NCBI GenBank assembly: GCA_013204985.1 | Contig: JABMLG010000008.1 | Coordinates: forward strand, 1-64,000 | From: Microbacteriaceae bacterium VKM Ac-2855 | Lineage (GTDB): Bacteria > Actinomycetota > Actinomycetes > Actinomycetales > Microbacteriaceae | Length of the DNA: 64,000 nucleotides | Direction of reading: 5' to 3' | Shown here: positions 42,135 through 51,243 of the stretch, piece by piece | How the letters are laid out: each line of letters opens with the position of its first letter | Position numbering within the stretch: the first letter of the stretch is position 1 | Notes under the pieces: generated by a model | What the model was told of the DNA's origin: nothing | Seen by the model: the letters and a program-made list of their open reading frames with translations, nothing else | Databases searched by the model: none | Made by a program: the position numbers and the translations under genes

Positions 42135-43034
42135 CTACGGGGCGGGTGGTCGTCTGCTCGACGCGGGTGCGGCGTCCGTAGTGGGGTGTTCCGTTGCGGC
42201 CCAGCTGGCGAGAAGCCGCAGGGAGTCCTCGGTGGGTGTTCCGGGTTCGGCGGAGTAGATCAAGAAGTTGAGGCCCGGTTGCCCCATGGGCTCCATCGCT
42301 TCGTAGATCATCCGCAGCTCACCGACGACCGGATGATGGAACACCTTCTCGCCCGACGCGTGGTGGCGAACGTTGTGGGCACCCCAGCGGATGCGGAACT
42401 CGTCGCTCGAGGTGGAGAGCTCGCCGATCAGGTCGTGCAGCGCCTTGTCGCGCGGATCGCGTCCGGCCTCCGTGCGGAGGATCGCCACATTGATGTCTGC
42501 GGACATCGACCAGTTCGGGTAGAACGACTCGGCCAGGTCCCGATGCAGGAAGACGAAACGGGCGAGATTCACCGGCCGGTGCGGCAGGGCGTAGAGGTCG
42601 GAGTAGAGCGCGCGGAACAGCGCGTTCTCGGCGAGGACGTCCATCCGGCCGTTGCGCACGAATGCGGGGCCGGCGGTGATCGTGTCCAGCGCGAGCTGCA
42701 TCCCGGGCCGCACGCGGGCCGGCTCGCTGCGTCGGCGGGCGCGGAGAGGTGACTCGTTCGCGGCGCGCGCGAGGTCGTTCAGGTGCGCGCGCTCCGCGTC
42801 ATCGAGCAGGAGCGCGGAGCCGATGGCGTCGAGGACGGACTCGGATACGCCGGTCAGATTGCCGCGTTCCAGCCGGGCGTAGTACTCGACGCTGACACCG
42901 GCCAGCATCGCGACCTCGGAGCGTCTCAGGCCCGGCACGCGCCGGTTCGATCCCCCCGGCAGGTTCACCTGCTGCGGGGACACTCGGCCGCGACGCGACG
43001 TCAGGAACTCGCGCACCTCGTCGTGATTGTTCAT
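42135..43034 (-). CDS. XRE-family regulator with MmyB-like ligand-binding domain
   Basis: A 299-residue regulator from ATG 43034 (MNNHDEVREFLTSRRG). The HTH (about 5-70) contains VPGLRRSEVAMLAGVSVEYY and ARLERGNLTGVSE, the usual form of this actinobacterial group; the C-terminal PAS-like MmyB domain (about 105-260) has FVRNGRMDVLAENALFRAL and HPVVGELRMIYE. MmyB domains bind fatty acids or similar ligands. It precedes the aldo/keto reductase in the same direction and is divergent from another regulator gene. Confidence 0.9.
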   Translation of the reverse strand: MNNHDEVREFLTSRRGRVSPQQVNLPGGSNRRVPGLRRSEVAMLAGVSVEYYARLERGNLTGVSESVLDAIGSALLLDDAERAHLNDLARAANESPLRARRRSEPARVRPGMQLALDTITAGPAFVRNGRMDVLAENALFRALYSDLYALPHRPVNLARFVFLHRDLAESFYPNWSMSADINVAILRTEAGRDPRDKALHDLIGELSTSSDEFRIRWGAHNVRHHASGEKVFHHPVVGELRMIYEAMEPMGQPGLNFLIYSAEPGTPTEDSLRLLASWAATEHPTTDAAPASSRRPPAP

Positions 43035-43240
43035 ACCGTTCACGCTAGAACGGATGCCTTGCGGGCGGGGTGCTCTGCTGGAACACCCTCCGGCGGAACA
43101 CGTCGGACCAGGTCGGCCGCGCCTCCCATCCCGACCGTGAGCCAGGTCGGCTTCGCACCGCCGCGGACTTCGCAACGGTTTGCATCCGACTCGCCTGCCC
43201 GGCACTGTCGACTCAGAGCGACAACCATCACGGGAGACGA

Positions 43241-44191
43241 ATGGACGACGAGAATCTGCTCGCGGCGCTGTACCGCGGGCGTCCGAGCACGATCGCCGAG
43301 GCGGCCGAGTTGACGCATCTCGACTCCGCGGAGCTGCTTGCCGCCCTCGATCGATGCGCTCGGCGTGGCCTGCTCCGCGTCGTGGGCGACGCGATCCTGT
43401 ACGTCCCGCCCGCGGAATGGGCCGCAGCGTCGATCGCGCGGCACGCCGAGGTCGCACGTCTCGCCACGCGCGAGTCGATGGACGACATCGGACGCGTCGT
43501 CGCCGACCTGCCCGCGCTGCTGGGGGCATGGTCGGTCGGAGCGTCCTCCACCGATCCGGTGCCGGTGCTGCTGCGCCACGGCGAGCACGCATCCGAAGAT
43601 CTCTGGTTCGATTTCGTCCGCCGCGATTTCGGAACCCTCGTCGCCGTGCTCCCCGATGTCGAGCGATTCCTCGACCCGCCGACGGAACGGGCGGTGCGCT
43701 TCGGTCAAGCGCTGCTGGCGAAGGATCGCGTCCGCGTGATCATCCCCTCCGACAGCATCGGCGACCCCCGGGTGCGAGCGCGCATCGACGCGTATCAGAG
43801 GGCCGGCGTGGAATACCGGCTGCTCGGGGCTCCGCCGAGTTGGTTCTGGGTCGACGGCGACTATCTGGCGGTGCCGTTCGAGTGGGGCGAGCGTCGCCCC
43901 ACCAGCGTGCTGGGCATCCGTCAAGCCGCACTGGCGGGTCTGGTCGGCGCCTATTTCGAGGAACTGTGGCGCCAGGCCACTCCGGTCGGTGTGGTGGAGG
44001 AGTCGTGGGTGCCTCTGCTCCGTCTGATGCGCACGGGCATCACACTCGATGCCGCCTCGAACCGTCTGGGCATCAATCCCCGTACCGGCGGTCGTCGTAT
44101 TTCGGCGGCGATGGAGCACTACGGGGTCTCGACCCTTTTCGCGCTCGGTGTCGCGTGGGCAGCGCACGGTGCGAGCGAGTTGACCGAGTAG
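43241..44191 (+). CDS. HTH transcriptional regulator, TrmB/LuxR-like architecture
   Basis: A 316-residue protein from ATG 43241 (GGGAGA ribosome-binding site). The N-terminal winged helix (about 5-50) reads AAELTHLDSAELLAALDRC; the middle (about 150-240) contains a phospholipase-D-like, DUF-type sensor segment (DRVRVIIPSDSI, RAGVEYRLLG); and the C-terminal HTH (about 265-305) is LDAASNRLGINPRTGGRRIS, close to LuxR-type. Proteins of this plan are common, poorly characterised actinobacterial regulators. Divergent from the XRE gene with a 206-bp shared region. Confidence 0.75.
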   Translation: MDDENLLAALYRGRPSTIAEAAELTHLDSAELLAALDRCARRGLLRVVGDAILYVPPAEWAAASIARHAEVARLATRESMDDIGRVVADLPALLGAWSVGASSTDPVPVLLRHGEHASEDLWFDFVRRDFGTLVAVLPDVERFLDPPTERAVRFGQALLAKDRVRVIIPSDSIGDPRVRARIDAYQRAGVEYRLLGAPPSWFWVDGDYLAVPFEWGERRPTSVLGIRQAALAGLVGAYFEELWRQATPVGVVEESWVPLLRLMRTGITLDAASNRLGINPRTGGRRISAAMEHYGVSTLFALGVAWAAHGASELTE

Positions 44192-44219
44192 GAGCGTCGA
44201 CGCTTCTCGTTCATGCTGA

Positions 44220-44252
44220 CCACTCGGGGAGGATTCGGGTCACCCCGAGTGG
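44220..44252. terminator. 10-bp inverted repeat downstream of the HTH regulator
   Basis: ccactcgggg, a 13-base loop, then ccccgagtgg, starting 29 bases after the regulator stop. A perfect stem without T tract. After it, up to about 44370, are several ccggaca and ccggacc repeats but no gene. Confidence 0.5.
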
Positions 44253-44370
44253 ACAGCACTCGCCGACCAGGACCGATCCAGTGTCCTGAACCGGACCTCC
44301 TGGCCACAAGAGCCGCAACCGGACACGTCCTGGACCGGACACCCCGGCGCGCCTCGCTCCGCCGGAATAA

Positions 44371-45520
44371 GAACGCCTCGGGCGAGCCGTGCGTCCTTCG
44401 GCGAGGACGAACGCGTCGCTCGAGGTGGGTCCGAGCCGATCCGGCCTGGGCCGAGCCGTGCGTCCTTCGGCGAGGATGAACGCGCCGCCCGAGGAAGAAC
44501 CGAGCCGATCCGGCCTCGGGCGAGCCGTTCCTCCTTCGGCGAGGTTGAAGGCGCCGCCTGAGGAAGAACCGAGCCGATCCGGCCTCGGCCGAGCCTTTCG
44601 TCTTTCGGCGAGGACGAACGCGTCGCTCGAGGTGGGTCCGAGCCGATCCGGCCTGGGCCGAGCCGTGCGTCCTTCGGCGAGGATGAACGCGCCGCCCGAG
44701 GAAGAACCGAGCCGATCCGGCCTCGGGCGAGCCGTTCCTCCTTCGGCGAGGTTGAAGGCGCCGCCTGAGGAAGAACCGAGCCGATCCGGCCTCGGCCGAG
44801 CCTTTCGTCTTTCGGCGAGGACGAACGCGCCGCCCGAGGTGGGTCCGAGCCGATCCGGCCTGGGCCGAGCCGTTCGTCCTTCGGCGAGGATGAACGCACT
44901 GCCTGAGGAAGAACCGAGCCGATCCGGCCTGGGCCGAGCCGTGCGTCCTTCGGCGAGGACGAACGCGCCGCCCGAGGTGGGTCCGAGCCGATCCGGCCTG
45001 GGCCGAGCCGTTAGTCCTTCGGCGAGGATGAACGCACTGCCTGAGGAAGAATCAGGCCGATCCGGCCTGAGTCGAGCCGTGCGTCCTTCGGCGAGGATGA
45101 ACGCGTTGCCTGAGGTGGATCCGAGCGGATCCGGCCTCGGGCGAGCTGTGCGTCCTTCGGCGAGGTTGAACGCGCCGCCTGAGGAAGAACCGAGCCGATC
45201 CGGCCTCGGGCGAGCTGTGCGTCCTTCGGTGAGGATGAACGCGCCGCCGAGGTGGATCCGAGCCGATCCGGCCTTGGGCGAGCCGTGCGTCCTTCGGCGA
45301 GGTTGAACGCGCCGCGCGAGGAAGTACCAGGCCGATCCGGCCTCGGCCGAGCCGTGCGTCCTGCGGCGAGGATGAACGCAATGCCCGAGGAAGAACCAGG
45401 CCGATCCGGCCTCGGGCGAGCCGTGCGTCCTTCGGCGAGGACGAACGCGCCGCCCGAGGAAGAACCAGGCCGATCCGGCCACAGCCGAGCCGTTCCTCCT
45501 CCGGCGAGGATGAACATCGG
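44371..45520. repeat. 69-bp minisatellite, about 16 units
   Basis: A head-to-tail array of 69-bp units; the landmark ccgatccggcc recurs at about 44435, 44504, 44573, 44642, 44711, 44780, 44849, 44918, 44987 and on to about 45470. Units share ccttcggcgaggatgaacgc and vary in the stretch gcgccgcccgaggaagaacc. The first six units form an exact 207-bp higher-order duplication (three units copied twice). Both strands stay open in the repeat frame (plus-strand peptide PSRSGLGRAVRPSARMNAPP), but one unit near 45249 has lost a base, which breaks any common frame, so a coding role is unlikely. No spacers exist, so it is not a CRISPR. Confidence 0.9.
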
Positions 45521-45559
45521 CGAGGATGCACGATCCGCGGCCACACCGCGCTCGCCCGG

Positions 45560-45946
45560 TCACAGCTGCAGGATGCTCCAGTCGATGATCACGGCGAGTG
45601 CGGTGAAGAGGGCCGCGACTGCACCGATCGCCTTCCCGGCGCGGTCCAGGTCGTCGCGACCTCCGGCACCCGTGTCGGAGAGGACGCGCAGCAGCGCCCC
45701 GACGAGCGCGATCACCGTGATGGCGAGCACCCACACCTTGAGCGAGATGTGGGAGTCGACCGCCAGCAGCGACAGCGTGCCGATCGGAACGAGGACGGCG
45801 AGGATGGACCCCGCGACCAGCAGACAGGCGCGTCGCGAGAGTCCTGTCGGCCCGAAGGAGCCGCCGCGGAGCCAGAGGCGCAGCGATCGTCGTTCCGGCT
45901 CCGCCGTCGTCCGGTCGATGGGCGCCGTCGGAATCTCGAGATCCAC
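45560..45946 (-). CDS. hypothetical membrane protein, three helices
   Basis: About 128 residues from the GTG at 45946 (VDLEIPTAPIDR), though the frame is open further upstream and the start is uncertain. Three hydrophobic segments: CLLVAGSILAVLVPIGTLSL, LKVWVLAITVIALVGALLRV and AIGAVAALFTALAVIIDWSI. No motif. It lies just left of the lacZ operon and right of the minisatellite. Confidence 0.5.
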   Translation of the reverse strand: MDLEIPTAPIDRTTAEPERRSLRLWLRGGSFGPTGLSRRACLLVAGSILAVLVPIGTLSLLAVDSHISLKVWVLAITVIALVGALLRVLSDTGAGGRDDLDRAGKAIGAVAALFTALAVIIDWSILQL

Positions 45947-46226
45947 GTCGGCTACTCGGAGGCTGACCGGACGGCGCCGACGGGTGCCGATCGGCGCGAG
46001 GCGGAGGGGGATTGGGGCATGGCGGTGCTCCTGGTGTCGAAGGGACGGGGCCCTCGGGTCGAGGCGCGGCCGGCTGAAGCGCCCATCGAGTATCGCGACG
46101 CGCGGAGGGTCGGGCAAGGTCCACTAAGGGGCGTGTCCGGAAGTGGACCGCAGGGAGCTTTCTGGCGGTTCGGCGGCGGTCTCGAGCGCGGTTCGTACCG
46201 AGCCCCCGGATCACGGCCGATCGGCC

Positions 46227-49200
46227 TCAGCGGCCGGAGACCCCCTGGAGCCCGAACCGGAAGACCAGTCGCCCACCGCTCGGAATCCGGTACTCGGGAT
46301 GCGTTCGCGCACCCCAGGAGTCATCACCGCCCACGCCCCGGCGCTGAAGAGCGGGCCGCAGCACGGTGCGCTGCACGGGCGGCAGCTCGTTGGGGTGCTG
46401 CGCGTTCTCGATCTCGTAGGGGGTCCACGGCAGCGCCGAGAACTCCATTCCATCGGCGCTGTCGAGCCGGAGCCCCCAGCCGCGGTCGTCCGTGACGGTC
46501 ACCCAGCGCACGCCCGTCCGGCTGCCGGATTCCTGCGGTTTCAGGTACGGCGTCAGCTGCGTGGCGACATCGCTCTCGTACACGTCCAGCCGGGCGCCGA
46601 GCCGACGGTCCACGTAGCATTCGTCGGGCCCGTCGCCGTACCAGCGCAGCCGGTGCGCGTCGGCGCCGGTGCTCAGCTGCATGCCGAACTCCGGCAGATC
46701 GGGCAGCTCCGCGGGAACGTCCATCGAGAGCGTCACCTCGATGCGTCCGACGCCGTCGACCCGGTAGTCGACGTGGCACGCCGCTGCGGGGGTCGTCGGC
46801 AGATCGTAGGTGTAGCCGACGGTGACCGTGTCCGCGTCACCGCTGATCCGCGCCGTGCGCAGGGCGGATCCGGCTGCGCGCGCGTAGCGACTGGCGAGCA
46901 GCCACTGCCCGTCCTCGAAGGGTCCGCCCCAGCCGCGTTCGTTCGAGGTGGGGGCGTGCCAGAACGCCGGCTTCGGGATCGCGTTCAGCATCTCGCGCCC
47001 GCCCTCGGCACCGCCGCCGTAGCGGTACGAGACCAGCCCGCCGTGCAGCGACGAGAACAGCGCGCTGAAGCCCTCGCCGCGCACGCCGACGTTGTGGGTG
47101 CCCTCGATCAGTTCGGGTCGCGCCGATCGCGGCGGCGTCGACACCGGGCCGGCCACAACGACGACGCCCTGCCCGCGCGCGATGGTGTGTCCGGCATCCG
47201 CCCAGCGTCGCGGCTCTCGCAGGCGCAATGCGACGTCGACGGTGTACTCGCCCGCGTCATCCGGCGTGCGGGCAGGGTTGCGGAACTCGTCGCGTTCGCC
47301 GGGCGCGACGTCGGTGCTCAGCAGGTGCGTCGCGAGCAGCACACCCTCCCGCTGCACGGTGACGACGGCCTCGAAGGCGGAGGACCGCGTGAAGAGCAGC
47401 CGGTTCTCGATGGTGACGCGATCGGCGTCGACTCGGATGCGGAAGGGCTGGTAGAGGTAGGCGACCTCCTGCAGCTTCGGTGTGGGCGTGCGGTCGGCGA
47501 ACAGGATCCCGTTGCCGCTGAAGTCGCCGTCGTGCGGCGCCTCGCCGCTGTCGCCGCCGTAGCCGAAATAGTGCCGGCCGTGCCGGTCGCGCATCGGGAT
47601 CGCCTGATCCGCGAAGTCCCAGATGAAGCCGCCCTGGAACAGCGGTTCGCGGTCGGCGAGGTCGAGGTAGCGGTCCACCGCACCGAAGGAGTTGCCCATC
47701 GCGTGGGCATACTCGCACAGGATGAACGGCTTGTCGCGGTGCGTCGCGAGGTACGTCTCGATGTCGGCCGCCGCGGTGTACATCTGGCTGACGACGTCGG
47801 TAGTGGCGGGGTGGCGTGCGTCCCAGTGCACGCCCTCGTAGTGCACGGGTCGTGAGTCGACCTGGCGGAACCAGTCGGCGATGTCGCTCAGCACAGAACC
47901 GCCGAAGGACTCGTTGCCGCACGACCACATCACCACGCTCGGGTGATTCTTGTCGCGCTCGAAAAGGCTTCGGGCTCGATCCTGCAGCGCCGGCAGCCAC
48001 CTCGCATCGTCGCCGGGCACCGCCTCGTGCAGCGGCGCATCGAGGTAGCGGATGCGATCCCACAGTGCGTGCGTCTCGAGGTTCATCTCGTCGATCACGA
48101 AGAATCCGTACTCGTCGGCGAGTTCGTAGAAGAAGGAGTTGTTCGGGTAGTGGCTGGTGCGCAGCGCGTTGACACCCGCGCGTTTCAGGATGCGCAGATC
48201 CGCCTCCGTTTCCGCGCGCGTGACCACGCGGCCGTTCGCGCCGAACTCGTGGCGGTTCACGCCGAAGAACACGATCCGTCGGCCGTTCAGACGCAGTACA
48301 CCGTCCTCGATCGCGAAGCGGCGCACGCCGACCGCCTGCGGGATCACCTCCGTCGTCGTCCCGTCCGCCGTCTCGACCCGCACGATCAAATGGTGCAGGT
48401 AGGGATCCTCGGGGCTCCACAGCCGTGGCCCGTCCAGGCGGATCCGGTGGATGCCGTCCTCCCCGCGCAGCAAGGGGCCGACCCCGTCGAGGTGGACGGT
48501 TGCGCTGCCGTCGCCCTGCAGCAGCAGAGCCACCGCGATCTCCGCATCCGCATCCGTCACACGTGTGCTCACCCGGATGTCCTCGACGTGCGCGCGCGGC
48601 CGACGCAGCAGCACGACGTCTCGGAAGATTCCGGAGAAGCGGAAGAAGTCCTGATCCTCCAGCCACGATCCGCTGCTCCACTTGAAGACCTGCGCGGCCA
48701 GGGTGTTCGGCCCGGGAACGAGCAGCTCCGTCAGATCGAACTCGGCGGGCGAGAAGCTGTCGGCCGAGAAGCCGACGTACGAGCCGTTCAGCCAGACCGC
48801 GACTGCGCTCTCGGCCCCACGAAGATCCAGCGCGAGGCGCTCGCCTTCATCGAGCGGATGCTCGAGGGTGAATGTCGTGCGGTAGGACGCGACCGGATTG
48901 AAACGCTCGGGCGCCTGCCCCGGTGTCACCTGCTCGCGGCCGTCCCACGGGTACTGGGTGTTCACGTACTGCGGGCGGTCGTAGCCGTGCAGCTGGATGT
49001 GCGCCGGCACCGGGATCCGCGCCCAATCGCTCACGTCGAAGGACGGCTGCTCGAAGCCCGGCACGGTCGAGGAGGGACTCTCGGCGTAGTGGAACCGCCA
49101 CAGCCCGTTCAGGGACTGCTCGAACGAGCTCTCCCCGGTCGCGACCTCCGCCTCGGAGGCGAACCAGCGATGGTCGGAGTGCGCCGGCCGTCGGTTCTCG

Positions 49201-49280
49201 GCGAAGAAGCCGGGGTCCGACAGTCGGGCCGTGTCGATCCGCGCGGGTGTCTCGATCCTCGCTGGCGTGTCGATCGTCAT
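46227..49280 (-). CDS. lacZ: beta-galactosidase, glycoside hydrolase family 2 (LacZ type)
   Basis: A 1017-residue enzyme from ATG 49280, which overlaps the upstream permease stop (ATGA); the longer open frame is antisense-style and rejected. GH2 landmarks: sugar-binding jelly roll at the N-terminus (SLNGLWRFHYAESP), the catalytic acid Glu457 in SCGNESFGG and the nucleophile Glu523 in ILCEYAHAMGNS, followed by a C-terminal Bgal small-chain domain. Length matches E. coli LacZ (1023). No signal peptide, so it works in the cytoplasm on galactosides imported by the preceding ABC transporter. Confidence 0.95.
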   Translation of the reverse strand: MTIDTPARIETPARIDTARLSDPGFFAENRRPAHSDHRWFASEAEVATGESSFEQSLNGLWRFHYAESPSSTVPGFEQPSFDVSDWARIPVPAHIQLHGYDRPQYVNTQYPWDGREQVTPGQAPERFNPVASYRTTFTLEHPLDEGERLALDLRGAESAVAVWLNGSYVGFSADSFSPAEFDLTELLVPGPNTLAAQVFKWSSGSWLEDQDFFRFSGIFRDVVLLRRPRAHVEDIRVSTRVTDADAEIAVALLLQGDGSATVHLDGVGPLLRGEDGIHRIRLDGPRLWSPEDPYLHHLIVRVETADGTTTEVIPQAVGVRRFAIEDGVLRLNGRRIVFFGVNRHEFGANGRVVTRAETEADLRILKRAGVNALRTSHYPNNSFFYELADEYGFFVIDEMNLETHALWDRIRYLDAPLHEAVPGDDARWLPALQDRARSLFERDKNHPSVVMWSCGNESFGGSVLSDIADWFRQVDSRPVHYEGVHWDARHPATTDVVSQMYTAAADIETYLATHRDKPFILCEYAHAMGNSFGAVDRYLDLADREPLFQGGFIWDFADQAIPMRDRHGRHYFGYGGDSGEAPHDGDFSGNGILFADRTPTPKLQEVAYLYQPFRIRVDADRVTIENRLLFTRSSAFEAVVTVQREGVLLATHLLSTDVAPGERDEFRNPARTPDDAGEYTVDVALRLREPRRWADAGHTIARGQGVVVVAGPVSTPPRSARPELIEGTHNVGVRGEGFSALFSSLHGGLVSYRYGGGAEGGREMLNAIPKPAFWHAPTSNERGWGGPFEDGQWLLASRYARAAGSALRTARISGDADTVTVGYTYDLPTTPAAACHVDYRVDGVGRIEVTLSMDVPAELPDLPEFGMQLSTGADAHRLRWYGDGPDECYVDRRLGARLDVYESDVATQLTPYLKPQESGSRTGVRWVTVTDDRGWGLRLDSADGMEFSALPWTPYEIENAQHPNELPPVQRTVLRPALQRRGVGGDDSWGARTHPEYRIPSGGRLVFRFGLQGVSGR

Positions 49281-50194
49281 TTGATGGCGCCCGTGATGCC
49301 GGCCGCGAAGGAGCGCTGCAGGATCATGAACACGATCATCGTGGGCACCGAGGCGAGGAACACGGCGAGCATCAGCACGCCGTAGTCGACCACGTAACCG
49401 GCGCTGATGTTCGAGATCAGCATCGGCATGGTCTGGAAGTCGTTGTTCACCAGGATCACCTTGGGCCAGAGGAAGTTGTTCCACGCGGTCATGAAGGTGA
49501 TCACCGCGGCGGCGGCGTAGGTCGACTTCATCGACGGCAGGTAGATCCGGGCGAAGATGCCCAGTTCGCTCACGCCGTCGATGCGAGCGGCCTCGATGAT
49601 CTCGTAAGGGAAGGATCGCGACGCCTGACGGAAGAGCAGGATGAGGAACGGGGTCGAGATGGCGGGGATGATGACCGCGGCCAACGAGTTGACCAGGCCG
49701 AACTCGGCGAACACCTGGAACAGCGGCACCATCGTCGCCGCGAACGGGATCATGATCGCGATGAGCAGCACCGCCATCACGAAGTCCTTGGCGCGCGAGT
49801 GGAAGACCTCGAAGCCGTAACCGGCGATCGAGCAGACGATCAGTGCGAGCACCGTGGTGCCCACGGCGACCGTGGCGGAGTTCCACATCGCCGAGCCGAC
49901 GTCCTGCAGGTCGATCAGCGCGGCGAAGTTGTCGAACAGCGCTCCTCCCGGAATGAGCCGGGAATCCAGCACGTCCTGGCTCGAGTTCGTCGCCGACACG
50001 GCCATGAAGTACAGCGGGAAGATCGAGAAGATCGCGAAGACCGTCAGGAAGGCGTACTTCGGCACGGACCGCAGGTTCAGCCGAGGACGAAGGCTCGGTG
50101 ACGAACCCGCCTTCACGGAGTCGCGCACAGGGCTGCCGAGTGATTCGGTGCCTGATTCTGGGAGAGCGCGCAGCTGATCAGTCACGCTTGTCAC
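49277..50194 (-). CDS. carbohydrate ABC transporter permease, MalG type
   Basis: A 305-residue permease with six helices and the coupling-loop motif EIIEAARIDGVSELGIF (the EAA motif). A cytoplasmic N-terminal extension of about 45 residues is present. It overlaps its partner permease by 17 bases and the lacZ start by four. Confidence 0.93.
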   Translation of the reverse strand: MTSVTDQLRALPESGTESLGSPVRDSVKAGSSPSLRPRLNLRSVPKYAFLTVFAIFSIFPLYFMAVSATNSSQDVLDSRLIPGGALFDNFAALIDLQDVGSAMWNSATVAVGTTVLALIVCSIAGYGFEVFHSRAKDFVMAVLLIAIMIPFAATMVPLFQVFAEFGLVNSLAAVIIPAISTPFLILLFRQASRSFPYEIIEAARIDGVSELGIFARIYLPSMKSTYAAAAVITFMTAWNNFLWPKVILVNNDFQTMPMLISNISAGYVVDYGVLMLAVFLASVPTMIVFMILQRSFAAGITGAIK

Positions 50195-51140
50195 CGACCT
50201 TCAACTGGATGAACGCGAGAATCGCGACGAGGATGAGAATGACGTAGGAGAGAGCGGAGGCGTAGCCGAAGTTGGGGTTCTTCAAGAAGCTGACCTCGTA
50301 GAGGTAGTGCGACATCGACATCGTCGTGTAGGCCGGGCCGCCTCGCGTCAGCGCCCACGACTCGTCGAACAGCTGCAGGGTGCCGTTGGTCGACATGATC
50401 GCGGTGAGCAGGATGATCGGCTTGAGTTGCGGGATCGTGACGTGCCAGAAGGTCTTCAGCGCGTTGGCGCCGTCCATCTTCGCGGCCTCGATGGTCGAGT
50501 AGTCGACGTTCTGCAGGGCGGCCAGGTAGAAGATCATGTTGTAACCGGTCCAGCGCCAGAGCAGGCCGAGGATAATCACGAAGCGGGCGGTCTCCGGATT
50601 GCCGAGCCAGTTGATCGGCAGATCGATGATCCCGATCCACATCAGCACGTCGTTCACGAAGCCGTCGTTCGCGAAGATCGTGCGGAAGACGAGCGAATAG
50701 GCGACCAGCGAGACCGCGCACGGCAGGAAGATCGCGGTGCGCCAGAAGGTCTTGTACTTCAGCGTCCTGTCGTTGAGGACGCTCGCGAGCACCAGGGCCA
50801 TGATCAACATGATCGGCACCTGGATGATCAGGTAGACGAAGGTGTTCTGCAGCGTGAGCAGGAAGATCTCGTCCTGCATCAGCCGCTCGTAGTTGAACCA
50901 GAACGGCTGCGCGAAGGTGAGGTTGGCGCCACGGCCCGTCTGCAGCGACAGGATGAACGCCTGGATCATCGGGATGAAGCTCATCAGCAGGATGAGCAGG
51001 GACGCGGGCAGGAGGAAGGTCCAGCCCGTCAGGCTGCGCCGGCGCGAGCCGGTGAGCCGCGAGGTGATGTGCGGGTCGCGTCGATTCGGCGCGGGCACGC
51101 GTGGCTTGGGGCGCGTACGCGCGGGGGCGGAAGTCGTCAC
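50178..51140 (-). CDS. carbohydrate ABC transporter permease, MalF type
   Basis: A 320-residue permease with six helices after a basic N-terminus (RRDPHITSRLTGSRRRS). The EAA motif reads STIEAAKMDGANALKTF. Pairs with the MalG-type protein. As usual for CUT1 systems, no ATPase gene is present; a shared MsmX/MsiK-like ATPase elsewhere probably energises it. Confidence 0.93.
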   Translation of the reverse strand: MTTSAPARTRPKPRVPAPNRRDPHITSRLTGSRRRSLTGWTFLLPASLLILLMSFIPMIQAFILSLQTGRGANLTFAQPFWFNYERLMQDEIFLLTLQNTFVYLIIQVPIMLIMALVLASVLNDRTLKYKTFWRTAIFLPCAVSLVAYSLVFRTIFANDGFVNDVLMWIGIIDLPINWLGNPETARFVIILGLLWRWTGYNMIFYLAALQNVDYSTIEAAKMDGANALKTFWHVTIPQLKPIILLTAIMSTNGTLQLFDESWALTRGGPAYTTMSMSHYLYEVSFLKNPNFGYASALSYVILILVAILAFIQLKVGDKRD

Positions 51141-51204
51141 GACGGTCTCGCATTCTCACAGAGGGAGTGTTCTTGCAGAGCAGGTGTTCCTGCAGAGCAG
51201 GGGA

Positions 51205-51233
51205 CCGGGCCGGAGGAGGGTCCTCCGGCCCGG
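51205..51233. terminator. 13-bp perfect hairpin after the sugar-binding-protein gene
   Basis: ccgggccggagga, loop ggg, tcctccggcccgg, 10 bases after the stop of the binding-protein gene. No T tract. As at 30345-30375, it would protect the 3' end of the binding-protein message and reduce read-through into the permease genes. Between it and the permease start is a 16-base tandem duplication (tgcagagcag twice). Confidence 0.65.
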
Positions 51234-51243
51234 GCGAAGACGG

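Noticed and set aside
44389-45306. Repeat protein encoded by the minisatellite
   Set aside because: Frames are open on both strands by composition, there is no ribosome-binding site, and one unit has a one-base loss that breaks the frame.
44371-45520. CRISPR array
   Set aside because: Units are contiguous 69-bp repeats without unique spacers and no cas genes are present.
49281-49886. N-terminal extension of LacZ to 1219 residues
   Set aside because: The extension is antisense-style sequence overlapping the MalG-type permease; GH2 homology starts right after ATG 49280.
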